Notes under the pieces: model-generated
Database searches by the model: none
Seen by the model: only the letters and a program-made list of their open reading frames with translations
What the model was told of the DNA's origin: nothing
Origin: Nepenthes gracilis
Lineage: Eukaryota > Streptophyta > Magnoliopsida > Caryophyllales > Nepenthaceae
Direction: 5' to 3'
Length of the DNA stretch: 64,000 bases
NCBI GenBank assembly: GCA_033239525.1
Contig: BSYO01000022.1
Location: forward strand, 14,580,923-14,644,922
Translations under genes and position numbers: made by a program
Shown here: one piece after another, positions 1 through 9,521 of the stretch
How the letters are laid out: every line of letters starts with the position of its first letter
How positions within the stretch are numbered: the first letter of the stretch is position 1

Positions 1-214
1 TTTTTATTATACGTTGGATAGAGATAGGAGTTTTATCACTATCAGTATCAGTTTCATGACCCTCCTTTTTGGGAATATCAGGAAGGCCGATCGCACGACC
101 GGCGCCATTCGAGAGGCAAATCGAACGGCCGGGGGCGATAGATAATAAAAATGGAGCTGATTCTAAATCATCCACCTTACCATCTGGGGAGGGAAGGTTT
201 GACGCAGAGGACCC
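1..214 (-). pseudogene. ORF1 of the split LINE-related element, 3' part
   Basis: If the 234-4080 insertion and one TSD copy are set aside, the frame of the 4081-5532 ORF continues without a stop through 214 to base 1. The last visible residues (TPISIQRIIK) resemble the C-terminal segment LTPCSIQRITKKY of the ORF1 at 31484-33123. The visible part is therefore close to the normal ORF1 end. This supports a coding frame that was disrupted only by the insertion and one stop. Confidence 0.6.
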
Positions 215-233
215 AACCCCCATGCCCAAAACA

Positions 234-3200
234 TTTTTTTTTGGTAAGTAAGTATTTTGGATTTATGGGATAAAAATTTACAAATTCGATGTTTTAACTC
301 CTAATATTTTAACTTGGGAGTAAAACATAACCCGCTGGGGCATACCCCGAGCGACAAGTACATCCGGAAGTACAGAACAGACCTCTAGGAGACCAACGTT
401 CTACAGAACCTATAGGAAATGAAATATATTACATCACAAAACAGCCGGCGCTATAAAGCCCCGCAGCAACATAGAAAAACCCCAATCCAGGTAATCTACA
501 TAGCTATGGAAACTATAACCACTTTGTCTTCGCCATCAGTCATCGAACAACCCAGTCACCAAAATGAACCTGGGTAGCACATCCAGGTCATCCAAATCAG
601 CACCGACAGCCAAGAATATCATCAAGCAGCCTTCGCACCATTCCAAAGATCTCGTAGTTGAAGCAAAGGCCAAAAGAAATCAAGTCACCACCGCAACAAG
701 CTGTAACTCAATTCTAAGAAGCAGTCATAGCAGTTTGTCAGAGCAGTTCATCCACCTAGAGCCAAACTACATCCCAGCAGGATCAGCAATGATCAATAGC
801 AAAGATCACATCCGAAAGTGCAACAACCAGCATCAGCAGCTTTCAGCCATCCAAAATTCAAGGACCTGCCCCAACAGCAATCTTCAGCATCGGCACTCAC
901 CATACTAAAGCTGAACCCACATAAACAAACCAGCAGGATAGGGCCAACCACATCCTGAGACCCAAGACCAAGGGCCATTCAGCTAGATCAGCAATTCAAG
1001 GTACAGAACATCAACATTGCTGCTGCAACACTGATTGCTGTAGCCGACTGCAGCATCAGCATGAGCCCATAGAGAAGCAGAGCTTCTTTCAACACCAAGA
1101 CCAGCATATAGCCCAATCCGAATCCAGCTAAAAGTCACTAAGACAGAGCAAAGAAGGATTTCAGAGCTCCACAGAGTTCAATCCATGCCCTCAAAGCACA
1201 CCCGAGTCCAAATTTACAGATTAATGCCAGGAGCATCAAACAAGGGGCATCAGCCTCAGACTACACAAGGTGCTCTACCCGCATCAAGCCAGGAAGGATA
1301 TAGTGCCCTTCAAGGATGGCTGTCAGCCAAACAGAATCAGCAAAGAGATCCGACCAACCCTGCCAGCTCCAATAAGAACTCAACATTTACAGGAGGATCC
1401 AAATCAATCAACCCGCAAAAACAAAGAACTAGTCATTGTCAAAACCAAGAACAGAGAGCCAGCCAAAGGCCGTCCAATCCTCCGATCCGCAACATATACA
1501 TCTGATCTGCATTCCTTCAAAAATTGCTGCAAAGCATAACAAAATCAGAAGACAGCGATCCACCAGCTCCAAGAGCAAGTCCACCAACATCAGCATGGAG
1601 CATCAGTAGCAATCCTAGCAATCACTGGCCGCAGCACCAAAAAAACACCAGGCAGAACTAATTAACCCACGAACCCAGCTCTCCATCAGGTTCGTTGCAC
1701 ATCAGCCCACTACTGGGCAGGACTGCAAAATGATCAGCAGCCTGAATGCTTCATCCAGTAGCCCTCCAAGGCCAACCAGGCTCCATTCGTTGTCAACTGA
1801 ATCCAACTACCTCAGTCCGGAGCACTCCTGCTTCAGCAATCCAATTTTGGCAGCAGAACCAGTGCAGAGCAACTCAGCAATATCAGCAAATGTAGTGGGA
1901 CATGCAGGAGCAGCACACATCAGCCCATGACAGAATAACTACTGGCCAGAATCCAGGCAAGAGGAGAAGCATCTGGTTTGCATTCCTTTGATTACAACCA
2001 AACAGCAGCATCAATAGGTCATATGGAGGACCAAAAAGAGAAATATAATGGGCTTATAAATGGCACAAGGGCAGCAGGTTCAACTAAAGACAGAACCGTC
2101 ATCAAAAACCAGTATCTTCACTGACTAAAAGTGGCCAAGAGACAACAGCAACAACAACAGAACATCTCACCACACAAAACCTCAAAAAACAGGGTCCCAT
2201 GAGCAAGACCCAGATAAAATGTGCCCCAGCAGCATGCTCCTAAGAGCCAGAGACGCCCTTGGTTCTCTGAGAGGCCGTTTTTTTTCTTTTTTCTTGACTT
2301 AGAAATCTTCCATTCAGTTTTAGTACCCGACAATTCATCAACCAAAGGGGGATTTGAGGAGTATTTCAAAGAAATTCTCTTGATTGAGGTAGAGTAAGTA
2401 AATACTCATCCAGTCCAGTGGTGATGACCAATCTCGAATCGGGGAGTTTGGAGCCGAGCCCTTCATCCGAGGATGAAGGGAATCATCCAAACATCCGGAG
2501 GACTCCAAATGGCACTCTTGGTGTCCATTTTCAGTGGGTGAGGTTGCGGGAACATCCAATTCCAATTGGCAAGTGGGACCCTTGCCCCAGTTAACAGCCA
2601 AAGAATCTCCTTAGCATAAAGGATTGGGGCAACAGAGATTCCACCGGGATCCCAAAGGGGTCGACATCGTCCGAGGCCTCGGGAAAGGCCATCCAAGCAT
2701 ACGGGTCTCCTTTGACTCCAAAGCGAGAAAATCACAGGAGGGAGGGCCATGAACAGGAGCGGGTAAAAACTTCATGGGAGTCTCGAGATACTGCACCAAT
2801 GTTTGAGGGGCCCGGTTCAAGGGGAACGGCCCCATTTGGTGAATTACTTACGCAACAACCACTACAACCATCAACAGCATTAGGATGGAGGGGAGGCAGG
2901 GAATCCTCGACCACTAAACAGGGTAATTGACCAGAGTTACCATCGGCACCGGTTGGAGGCATAGATAATTGGTCACCAGACTCCACATTAAGGACAGGAC
3001 CAGTTGCATCAATAGGAACGGGATACCTTACATTGTCACTGAGGACAGGAGCGTCAGGGATTGAACCAAGTTGCTTAGGATGAGAAGAACCAGGAGCAGA
3101 CTTGGACCGGCATCTTGTCTCCAAATGACCAATTTGTTGGCAACGAGGACAACGGGTTGGCTTCCAGCTATATGCCACACTCACCATAGCAATTTCAGTA

Positions 3201-4080
3201 GAAGCAGAGCAGGTTTGAATAGCGATGGAGCTGGGGAACGGCCCATCCACACCAACTTCAACACACATCTTAGCAAAGGAGAGATTCTCCATACGAGCCG
3301 TCTTGGGATCAATCTGAAGAGGGATTCCAACCGCACTATCTAACCAGCTTAGTCCATCGGGAGACCACAGTTCGAGCGGAATGTTCGACATTTTAATCCA
3401 GATTGGAAAACGTTTGTGTTCTTCTTTGGACAAATCCATTCCTGACTTCCATCGTTTGAGAAAAATTGCTTTGCCAGAAAATACCCATGGGCCAGCGCAT
3501 AAACATTTCTTCATCATTTCTTCAGATGGGAAACGAAAGAAGAAAAATCCTCCTTCATTGCCGGCGGCTTGCTTGAGACCGAAATAGCCCAAAGCTTCAT
3601 GGCAATTGCGTTAACAGCCGTGAAGTGGGGGGGTGAATTGAGGAAATAGCCTACTAGGGTATGGCCCCAATAGATGTTTCCTTGCTCGATGACCTCGGGC
3701 GGAGGAGACAGTGCGTCATCAGTGGACGAAGAAGACTGTTGAGGGAAGAACTGCAGTTTTGGGCTACACCCAGAACCGTCCTTCTTGACTACATCGACCC
3801 AAGAGTGGGGGGGGGCAAGGACATCGCCAGATTTGTCGCTGGCGAGCTTCGTGAGCGAAGACGAAACGGGATCCGAGGACCTAATTGAAGGTGGGTTCAA
3901 AGGAGGGTTTACAGAGGGATTGTCGGTGTTCAGTGGAGAGGAGACTGGGGAGAGTGGGGGACGGACAGGGGTGGCAGACACCGGAGAAGGAGCAGGGGTG
4001 ACGGCCATGGCCGATGACTTGCGCCGGCGCCGAAGACGGGAGGAGCGTCTGGCAGAAAACGGATTCAGTCAACCGGCAGA
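234..4080 (-). mobile_element. ORF1-only (HAL1-like) LINE-derived retroposon, near full length, 19-bp TSD
   Basis: A 3847-bp minus-strand insertion. The 3' end is a T-run followed by ggtaagtaagtattttgg (plus strand), that is ...TACTTACC-A(n) in element sense. The 5' end reads tctgccggttgactgaatcc, matching the copy at 31386. A perfect 19-bp TSD flanks it. The order is leader, ORF1 (DUF4283 plus CCHC), then about 1.9 kb of non-coding CAG/CTG-rich tail, then a conserved 200-bp terminus containing cctctaggag-, gcataccccgagc- and gtaagtaag-type blocks. There is no endonuclease or reverse transcriptase between ORF1 and the tail. It interrupts another element's ORF1 and is therefore younger than it. 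Confidence 0.85.
2118..4008 (-). pseudogene. ORF1 of the 234-4080 element: DUF4283 plus CCHC zinc knuckle, frameshifted
   Basis: Starts at 4008 (MAVTPAPSPVS), with a proline/serine-rich N-terminus, then a DUF4283 domain (WIKMSNIPLELWSPDGLSW near 3350-3400) and one zinc knuckle CPRCQQIGHLETRC (C-X2-C-X4-H-X4-C) near 3110-3160. The C-terminus is basic and low in complexity (SKSRKKKKN). Frame changes occur near 3580, 2750-2830, 2600 and 2360. The family binds nucleic acid as the LINE RNP protein. It is most similar to the ORFs at 31484-33123 and 60515-61949. Confidence 0.75.
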
Positions 4081-5532
4081 AACCCCCATGCCCAAAACAG
4101 CCTCACAGCCCACATCAGAGCTCAAAATACATGGCAACCGGTCAGAACCAACGGCCACCGAATCCACAGCTTTAGAGATCAGCCCATATCCATTTAACAC
4201 ATCACCAACTGAAGGGGAAGCCTGAGCATGAAGCCGCTCAGTCAACAGCGCACAAGCAGGCATATTAGAGTGGCAAGGAGCCGAATTGGGATCAAAAACC
4301 AACAGGTCTGACCCAGAAAGCTCCCTGGCGCCGCCTTCTTCATTATAAGAATGAAGAGCCAACTCACAATGGGAGGTCGACAGAGCCATTGCAACATTCT
4401 CAACAATGTTTTGAACCGAATCAGGCTCCATAGAGCCATACAGAGCATTAGTTTCTTCTAGTTTAGGAGGACCCGAGCCAGGCACGGAGCCATCCAAGTC
4501 CAAGGAATTTGGGACAACAGCCCCAGGGTCCAACCCAGGGGAGACAGATACCTGGGACTCACAAGACCGGGTCGATTGAACAGCAGACCCATTAGACATC
4601 AATCCCCACCCCGGAGGTAATCAAGCAGATTTTGATTTGTCTAAAGAGTCGCTGTGATCAACCCTATTTCGAAACCCATGCAATTCTACCTCTACAACAG
4701 TTGCCTCCCTTACCCCAAATGCAGAACGGTTTAAAATAATCTGGGAAGGGAGCACCGCACCGGGCGAGATTTCAACACATACTCGAGCCGAGTGCAAACG
4801 CTCCATTTTAGCAGTAGAAGGATCGAGTTTAAGAGGCTTACCCACTGCACTACTAATCCAGCTGAGCCCAAGAGGAGTCCAGAACTCGGCAGGGACGTTC
4901 TTCAGCTTGATCCAAACCAGAAATGAATCCATCTGTTCTCTAACCAAGGGCATACCCGAGGACCATTGCTTGAGCAGAAGGAGGCAACCTCTGAAAGTCC
5001 ACGGGGCCCTGGCCAGAACAGCAGTTGATTTCACCATAGAGGAAAAATGAAATAGAAAGAGGCCATCAGCACCTCCCGCAACATGAACGAGGCCGAAGCG
5101 TTGCCAAAGCCGACGAGCAATGTTGGCCACGGCCTGGAAATGAAGGCCTTTACCGGAGAAGCAACCCAGAATCATCGAGTTCCAAATCGATTCACTCTGA
5201 TGGATCACTTCGGGTGGAGGAGAGATATGAGCGATGACACCATCCACGGACTGTGGAGGGAAAAATTTCAGAGGTGGGGGTGGAGGGAAACCCTGGTTTG
5301 GGACGGTAACGACCCCAGATGGACAGGTCGAAACCAACACAGCGGCCGAACAAGGAGACGACGGGAGAACCACCGCATTCAAAGGACTAAGAGGAGGAGG
5401 AGAAGCAACCGAAGGAAAACAAGGTTCGGACGAGGATGCCGGGGACCCCGATTCAATGGGTAGGCAGGGAAGAGAGGGAGGAGCAGGACAGACCCCCGAA
5501 GGGTCGTCCATGGCCGGCGCCGTCATCGTCAT
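4081..5532 (-). pseudogene. ORF1 (DUF4283 family) of LINE-related element, 5' part
   Basis: One minus-strand frame starts with ATG at 5532, has a proline-rich N-terminus of about 100 residues, then a DUF4283-type domain (about residues 105-270) with blocks such as WIKLKNVPAEFWTPLGLSW and SSAVGKPLKLDPSTAKMERL. DUF4283 proteins with CCHC knuckles are the nucleic-acid-binding ORF1 products of plant L1 elements. One in-frame TGA lies at 4621-4623; the frame then continues open to the insertion point at 4099. Unlike the related ORFs nearby, no C-X2-C-X4-H-X4-C knuckle is seen after the domain. A TGA from CGA by methyl-C decay is possible. Start chosen because it is the first ATG after the leader. 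Confidence 0.65.
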
Positions 5533-5615
5533 GGGCGAAACAACGGCAGGGACGATTTCAAATTTGAAATCGGGGAGAGAAGAGAGAGTTTCTCTCTAAG
5601 AGGCGGAAATTCACG

Positions 5616-6377
5616 CGCAACGTTTGGTCCTCCAGAGAGAACGCATATACAACATCCATCAATGCCAGAGCAAGCAAAACTGGGAAGAAAATCTTAACAG
5701 CAGCCACCAGTTCCTGCGTCAGCAATTCCAGCATCAGCACCAGCAATTCAACACAGCAGCAAGAGAATCACCACCCAATTCCAACGGTTGCCGAAATCTA
5801 CACCTACAGGTCGGCACCCTTTAATTCCAGCCTTTCCCGAGAAAGCAGCAGGAGAGAACTGATCAAAACTGCCGCATCCATCAGACACAACAAGCCCAAT
5901 ACAGCACAGCAGATTTTGCAACCTCCAGCATATCCAGTGCAGAGACCAAGGCAAAATAGTATCAGGATCAGCTATAAATCCGCTCATTCAAGTACTATCC
6001 AACAGGGGAATAGCAGAAGAAGTCCATAGACTCTGCAACATCTTCAACAGCCAAGAGTGGGCATTCCCATTAGCAGCAAGATCAGCATGCAGGCCAACAG
6101 CGGCAAGGTCAAAAGGATGCAACACAACCAGAGGAACCAACGACAAGAGACATCAGCCTAAATTTCGACCTGCCAACAACAACAGGACCGGAAACACTGC
6201 CTCTACGCGGGAAATACAACCAAAACTGCAGCATTAACATCAAAACCATGCTGCTCAAAAGGAAATAGAAGCATTTACAGGCAGCAGCATAGGTTGTAGT
6301 GGATTCTAACTATAAATGTCAGCAAAAAAGAACACCAGGGCCGCAAACACTACAGCCAGCAGGCCAGCGTCCATCAC
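5616..6377 (-). other. CAG/CTG-rich non-coding sequence, retroposon-tail type
   Basis: Between the 5' leader of the left element and the next retroposon terminus. Base composition (cagcagcaccagcaattc and similar on the plus strand) matches the long non-coding tails of the family, but I find no ...TACTTACC-A(n) terminus or TSD for it. It may be a broken tail or a long leader. Its short ORFs are low-complexity products of CAG runs. Confidence 0.4.
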
Positions 6378-8130
6378 TTTTTTTTTTGGTAAGTAAGTAT
6401 GTATTTTGGATTAACGGGAGAAAAATTTACAAAAGATTATGTTATAACTCCATGTTTTTTGACTTGGAGTTATAACATAAAACGCTATGGCATACCCCGA
6501 GCAACTGGTACATCAGCTAATTCCTCAACAAACCTAAGAGGAGCTATCTAGCATACGAACATAAAAAAGAACACTGTCGTTACACATAAACAAAAGCAAA
6601 AAATTACACCCGAGAAGACCGAAAGAAACATCCGGATCTGCCGGCAACCCAAAGCACCTTAGTTTTATAACAGAAAGGGGCACCAGGAAACTGCAAATAA
6701 ACATCATCTGTACAAACCAGGAGTTTCCATCAAATCCGCATCGATCAGCACAGGTAATGCCTATTGAATTTCTGGGCAGATTCTGCCCGCAAACAACCGG
6801 AGGAACCAACAGCAGCAAGGCCGGACCGCCAAACACATGCCCACGCAAGAGCACAGCAGCCGAATTCCAAAAAAATTGGACAGCCATTCCAGCCTCAGGT
6901 ACATAGAGGGCTGTGCCAACTGCTACATCAAAGCTTCCAAAACCGAAAATTTGATACTTAAGCCAACGATTCACCAATCAGCAACATCATGCCAGCCAAG
7001 ACCTTTCCATTACCACCAATTTTCAACACAAGCAGCAGCCAGACACTGCACCCGGGTGCAGCCGAATAACCCGGCACCAGGAAATCCAGGACTAACAAGG
7101 CAAAGCACTTACAAAGCAAAAAACAATCAGCTGCATCCAATTCAATACAGCAAAGATCACACCAGTCAACAAAATACTGCTACAGGTACCCTGCAGTTAC
7201 ATGAGGAGGCAGCACAACCAGTTCTTGGGCAGCAACTCACGATTAATGCAGAGTGGGAAACAGATAGCCCGACAACATAGTACCATCCACTTTAGGAGCA
7301 AAATCAGCATCAAACGTTACAGCATACGACCTTTCACCAGCAGGAAATTCAAATCAGTGAAAGACCAACTGCTGTCATCCAACTGGCGCCAGTTGATGAA
7401 GCCCAACAGACAGGGCCATCACCAGACATAGCCTTTCGATAATCAGCCAGCTTGGCCTGCAGCACATCTCGTTGAAAGATACAAAAATGACAGCAAACCC
7501 ATGTCGGCCCATCACACCCCCTTCAAAAACATCAAAGAATCGTAATACCAACGAAAAACAGCATGAAGAGCATGCCCTCCCTCAAGCCAAGCTACATCGA
7601 TTACGTCATCAACTCAACATCATCACAGGTCATATCAAAGAAGAGAACTCAGCAAACTACTTCCTTTAGCAACCGCATCCAGCCGCAGTTCATCACATTC
7701 CAGCCACACCCAGACAGAGCCACATCCCCAACAGCTAAAACCAGATTGGTCTTCCACAGGCCAAGTGCTGGCCACCTACGCTGATGCTGCCCCATACGCC
7801 CAGCAGGATCAAAGCGTCAGCCCAGGGGAGCAAGATAAGCAGTAGTCCAGACACAAGCCGGCTCAGCATCACCCTCATCACACAGATTAATGACCAGGAT
7901 CTGGTGATGAAATACAGCTGCCAATATGAACATACACCATAATACAACAATAGCATGATTGATTTACAGGAAACCAGTCGTCAGAAACCCTGCAAAGAGA
8001 GCTTGTTCCATCACCGGATAACAGCAGCAACTCCAATGGGATCAAGGAATTGTAGAAGACAGGATGAAATAGTGAAAGAACCAATCCTTTCTTATCCATC
8101 ATTTTCATTTTTCATTATTCATTCCTTTTT
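6378..8130 (-). mobile_element. 5'-truncated TACTTACC-A(n) retroposon tail
   Basis: The 3' end is the T-run at 6378-6387 followed by ggtaagtaagtatgtattttgg. Next come the conserved blocks cttggagttataacat and gcataccccgagc, then about 1.6 kb of CAG-rich non-coding sequence. The segment at 7220-7420 aligns with 24780-24935, so this copy and the one at 23604-26839 form one subfamily. The 5' end (about 8130) is approximate and no TSD was found. Confidence 0.6.
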
Positions 8131-8434
8131 TTTTTAATCATTTTCAATTTTTCGTCATTTTTCTTCGATCTTATTTTCCAACAAATTTTTTTTTTTGGAA
8201 ACGAGAAGAAAATAGGCAACTGCGCCACAGCCAACAAAGAGAGCAAAGCAGCTCAACTAGAGCAGGCAGACACCAAGACCCAAATCAAAGAGGCCACCAG
8301 GCAAAAAATAAAAACACCAGGGGGGCCAAAAGATGGGAATAAACCACCAGAAAAAAAACAGAAAGAAGCATGAGAAGAGAAAGAAACACATAGATAAGAA
8401 TAAGAATATCTAATAAGAGAAAACATATAGAGAG

Positions 8435-8566
8435 ATTTTTTTTTTCCCATTTTCCTTTTTTTCTTTTCTTTTTTCCTTTCTTTTTTCTTTTTTCCTTTTT
8501 TCTTTTTTCTCCTCATTTTTTTTCTTTTTTTTTCCTTTTTTTTTCTTTTTTTTCCCTCTTTTTTCT
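8435..8566. repeat. Polypyrimidine/polypurine tract in LINE 3' UTR
   Basis: About 130 bp of almost pure pyrimidine on the plus strand (T-runs broken by single C or CC). It begins directly after the ORF2 stop on the minus strand, where it reads as A/G. Such a tract can form triplex or slippage-prone DNA. Confidence 0.8.
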
Positions 8567-9521
8567 AAATGTTCCACCGTCTGGCCAGCGAACGGTTGAG
8601 GGAACCATCAAAAGGCACAGAGGCCTTCAATTTGTCCCGAACCGCATTGGTTATCTGAGAGCAGATCTGGGAAATATCTTGAGGGGGAGATTTATCAAAG
8701 GTCCGATTATTTCGCTCTCCCCAAATAAAATAAACAGAGGCGGCAAGAGACAGACGTTTGGAAACGGCGATAAGATTCCTACCTTTCCAAATGTTAGCAA
8801 CCCAATTAATGTTTTGGGACCACTCAGGATAGGGCCAATGGATACTAGCAGTCCGTTTGATATTGGTCCACACGGAGTTGGAGAATGGGCATGAGAAAAA
8901 AAAGATGTTCGTGATTTTCATCGTCCGAGTCACAAAGAGTGCATGTGCTGGAAAGGTTTGGAATACCACGGACACGATCGTTAGTATTTAACCTGCATTT
9001 GATAGCAAACCAAAGAGTAAAGGCGTGAGCAGGAATATGGAAGGTGCCCCATACTAAGTTGGTCCAGTTCAATTTCGGCTTGGGCGGGTGGATAAGGAGG
9101 TAGGTAGACTTTGTCGAAAAGATACCGTTCGGGCTTCCATCCCATCTCAAGGAATCTTTATGTTCAATGTTGGGAAGATAATAGGGCATGTTCTCGGCGA
9201 GATTAGAGACCTCCTGATCATACGGGTTTGGCCAATCCCAATGGTCATTTCTAATTATATGAGAGACCTTGGAGTCCCAAGATAAGCCAGTGACCATACG
9301 AATATGATCCGTGCTGACCTGGCTGAGTGGGCCCGTAGGGTGCCAGTGGTCATGCAAAAGAAATGTATCGGCCCCATCGCCAATGATCTTAATAGAATGA
9401 GAGCACATGAAAGAACGGAGATTCATGATCTTTTTCCAGCTCCATGGAGCTGAATCAGGAACTTTTAGAGTCCAGATACATCGGTCTTTGATTCTAGTTT
9501 TGTGGATCCAAGAAGCCCAGG
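8565..9521 (-). pseudogene. LINE ORF2 C-terminal fragment with zf-RVT domain
   Basis: About 318 codons from the region after the reverse transcriptase. The pattern includes WSWKKIMNLRSFM, DGSPNGIFSTKSTY, then the zf-RVT zinc-binding motif CTLCDSDDENHEHLFFSCPF and W..N..W, ending RRWNI-stop at 8565. This is the conserved tail of plant L1 ORF2 proteins. One frameshift falls in an A-run (T-run complement) near 8895-8902, splitting the zf-RVT. Endonuclease and RT domains are absent. It shows that an L1 lineage existed, but it cannot itself serve the retroposons here. Confidence 0.8.

Larger units (their letters stand above)
1..5615 (-). mobile_element. LINE-related element with DUF4283 ORF1, split by a later insertion, runs off the left edge
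   Basis: Read on the minus strand, the element starts near 5615 with a 5' leader containing a TCTTAGAGAGAAACTCTC-like motif, also seen at the 5' end of the copies at 18123 and 62212. Its ORF1 starts at 5532. The body is cut at 4081 by the insertion of 234-4080 and resumes at 214. The 19-bp sequence aacccccatgcccaaaaca stands on both sides (215-233 and 4081-4099). Any ORF2 would lie left of base 1 and cannot be seen. Confidence 0.7.
8189..9521 (-). mobile_element. 5'-truncated L1-type LINE, ORF2 3' part plus 3' UTR
   Basis: A minus-strand LINE fragment. Its 3' end is ...ttctcgtttcc followed by an A-tail (T-run at 8190-8199). The terminus differs from the TACTTACC family, although both end in CC-A(n). 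The 3' UTR is about 375 bp with a long polypurine tract. The coding part is the C-terminal end of ORF2. The 5' end abuts gypsy sequence at about 9522. No TSD is visible, and the sequence left of the A-tail is not gypsy, so this is not a simple insertion. Confidence 0.7.

Noticed and set aside
2732..5532. Host genes for zinc-knuckle DUF4283 proteins
   Set aside because: The frames lie inside units with A-tails and TSDs, or share leader sequence with them. They are retroposon ORF1s.
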